Positions 63,150 to 64,000 of a stretch of 64,000 nucleotides of DNA are shown here, piece after piece. Source of the stretch: Tenodera sinensis. Lineage: Eukaryota; Arthropoda; Insecta; Mantodea; Mantidae. The notes beneath the pieces are model-generated. The model made no database searches. It was not told the DNA's origin and was given only the letters and a program-made list of their open reading frames with translations. Numbering within the stretch: the first letter of the stretch is position 1; the number at the start of each line of letters is the position of its first letter. The stretch spans positions 60,726,787-60,790,786 of the forward strand of contig CM060965.1 of NCBI GenBank assembly GCA_030765045.1, read 5' to 3'. The position numbers and the translations under genes were made by a program.

Positions 63150-64000
63150 TTAACCTCTTCAGGGATATGGATGTGAAATCACGTCCATTTAAAATGACGG
63201 ACAAGCGATATGGGCGTGTATACACGTCCTGTGCGTTTGTGCATTTAACCCTTATTTATCCTCTAACTCAACTTATTTTTATTTTCCCCCGTTATGAAAC
63301 ATTTAATTAAATTCTATATGCTTTACTGGCTTACCTTTATATGTTCCTTCTGCAGTGATATGCCTCAAAACAGGGATAAACACACAAGGGCACATCTCCA
63401 AATTCGCAGCACATCATCCCAGTTTCCTTGCGAATTCCGTTCTTGCGGCACACAAAACACTTTTGAGATGGGCGGGACTTCTTTGCTGTTGGCGGTATCC
63501 TTTTAGGATAATGTTTTCCTTGAAGTCTGAGGGGTGCAGGGGTTTTGGATTTTCTACCCCCAGTGTGAAGAGGCCTCTCAACTTGGTATTGTTCAATTAG
63601 GCTGCGAGCTATTGATAGTCGAAAGTCCAGGTAGGTCATTGTCTTGTGTGGGTTTAGAGCTTTCCAAATTACCAAACAATTGTATATGGTTATATCCAGC
63701 TGGTGCAAAAATACCTTTTTATACCATTTCACTGTTTTTCGTAAAGAGGGATATGCTTGCAATACCTGATCTACTAGATCGACACCGCTCATGTGCATAT
63801 TGTATTCCTGGATAACGTCAGGCTTGAAAATGCACGTTTTGGTATGGGCATCTGTTTTTCCAGTGTCAATCATCAAAATCTTAGAGCTGCAATTGGATAA
63901 TGCCGTAACTACCCTCCTGTCCTGCCAGGTAAGGTGGGTCAAAGGTGGGAGCTGACGCACCTCCATTTCCCCTCTCCTTAGAGCCTTTGTATTCACATCT
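63150..64000 (-). mobile_element. Second piggyBac element, 3' end, running off the window
   Basis: TTAA at 63150-63153 is followed by CCTCTTCAGGGATATGGATG, a plausible piggyBac terminus, with the transposase gene on the minus strand further in. The opposite end lies outside. The region 63154-63336 is non-coding. Confidence 0.6.
63337..63996 (-). CDS. piggyBac transposase, C-terminal part (PGBD4-like)
   Basis: An open frame of 219 residues to the window edge, probably continuing beyond it. It includes LTWQDRRVVTALSN, the block between second and third catalytic aspartates, then EYNMHMSGVDLVDQVLQAYP, the third Asp block, and KTVKWYKKVFLHQLDITIYN. It ends with a Cys-rich finger, SQKCFVCRKNGIRKETGMMC with CEFGDVPLCVYPCFEAYH. 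Unlike the element at 45127-46690 it keeps the C-terminal finger and shows no break in the visible part. Such transposases excise and insert at TTAA without footprints. It may be an intact gene; only the C-terminal third is visible. Confidence 0.85.
   Translation of the reverse strand: MNTKALRRGEMEVRQLPPLTHLTWQDRRVVTALSNCSSKILMIDTGKTDAHTKTCIFKPDVIQEYNMHMSGVDLVDQVLQAYPSLRKTVKWYKKVFLHQLDITIYNCLVIWKALNPHKTMTYLDFRLSIARSLIEQYQVERPLHTGGRKSKTPAPLRLQGKHYPKRIPPTAKKSRPSQKCFVCRKNGIRKETGMMCCEFGDVPLCVYPCFEAYHCRRNI

Larger units (their letters stand above)
55447..64000 (+). other. FliI intron 8, 5' part (at least 8.5 kb)
   Basis: It starts GTGAGT and no further FliI exon was found, so the intron extends past the window. 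Elements within are listed separately. I see nothing recognisable in 55721-56316, 56701-57164, 60010-60979 or 61352-62112. Confidence 0.85.

Overview
The window is eukaryotic and almost certainly from an insect with a large, repeat-rich genome. Its backbone is the 5' half of one host gene, Flightless-I (FliI), on the + strand. Eight exons (7132 to 55446) join in frame to 1350 nt, or 450 codons. They encode the N-terminal leucine-rich-repeat region and the basic linker. The gelsolin-like half lies beyond position 64000. Exon phases agree at every junction and all introns are GT..AG. The insect assignment rests on the FliI sequence, the large introns and the repertoire of mariner, piggyBac, hAT, Bel-Pao, gypsy, Penelope and I/Jockey-type elements. 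A polyneopteran such as a cockroach, termite or stick insect is a guess from intron size only.

Layout: 1-7131 is the upstream flank, with an ORF1 fragment of a non-LTR element, two broken hAT transposases in opposite orientation and two SINE types. Intron 1 (8.1 kb) holds a non-LTR element split by a mariner-type and a hAT-type insertion, and an array of a tRNA-related SINE. Intron 2 (7.1 kb) holds a gypsy pol fragment, a long decayed I/Jockey-type non-LTR element and an internally deleted mariner. Intron 4 has a mariner with both inverted ends and a 1.65 kb TTAA-flanked DNA element. Intron 5 (20.8 kb) contains an 8.3 kb gypsy element with identical LTRs, a second copy of the non-LTR 5' end, a Penelope-like GIY-YIG fragment, a SINE-split hAT gene, and a Bel-Pao pol split by a piggyBac element. 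Intron 6 has non-LTR tails, a SINE with a 13-bp target duplication and a solo LTR. Intron 7 carries a long ATT/ATC microsatellite. From 55447 to the end is intron 8, with a gag-only LTR element, hAT fragments and a piggyBac running off the edge.

Apart from FliI nothing looks like a host gene. The two gypsy ORFs (gag and pol) are long and uninterrupted, so that element looks young and possibly competent. Nearly all other coding traces are pseudogenes. The most informative structures are the nested insertions with intact target-site duplications, the SINE with a palindromic head, the Penelope-derived foldbacks, and the gag-only LTR element.
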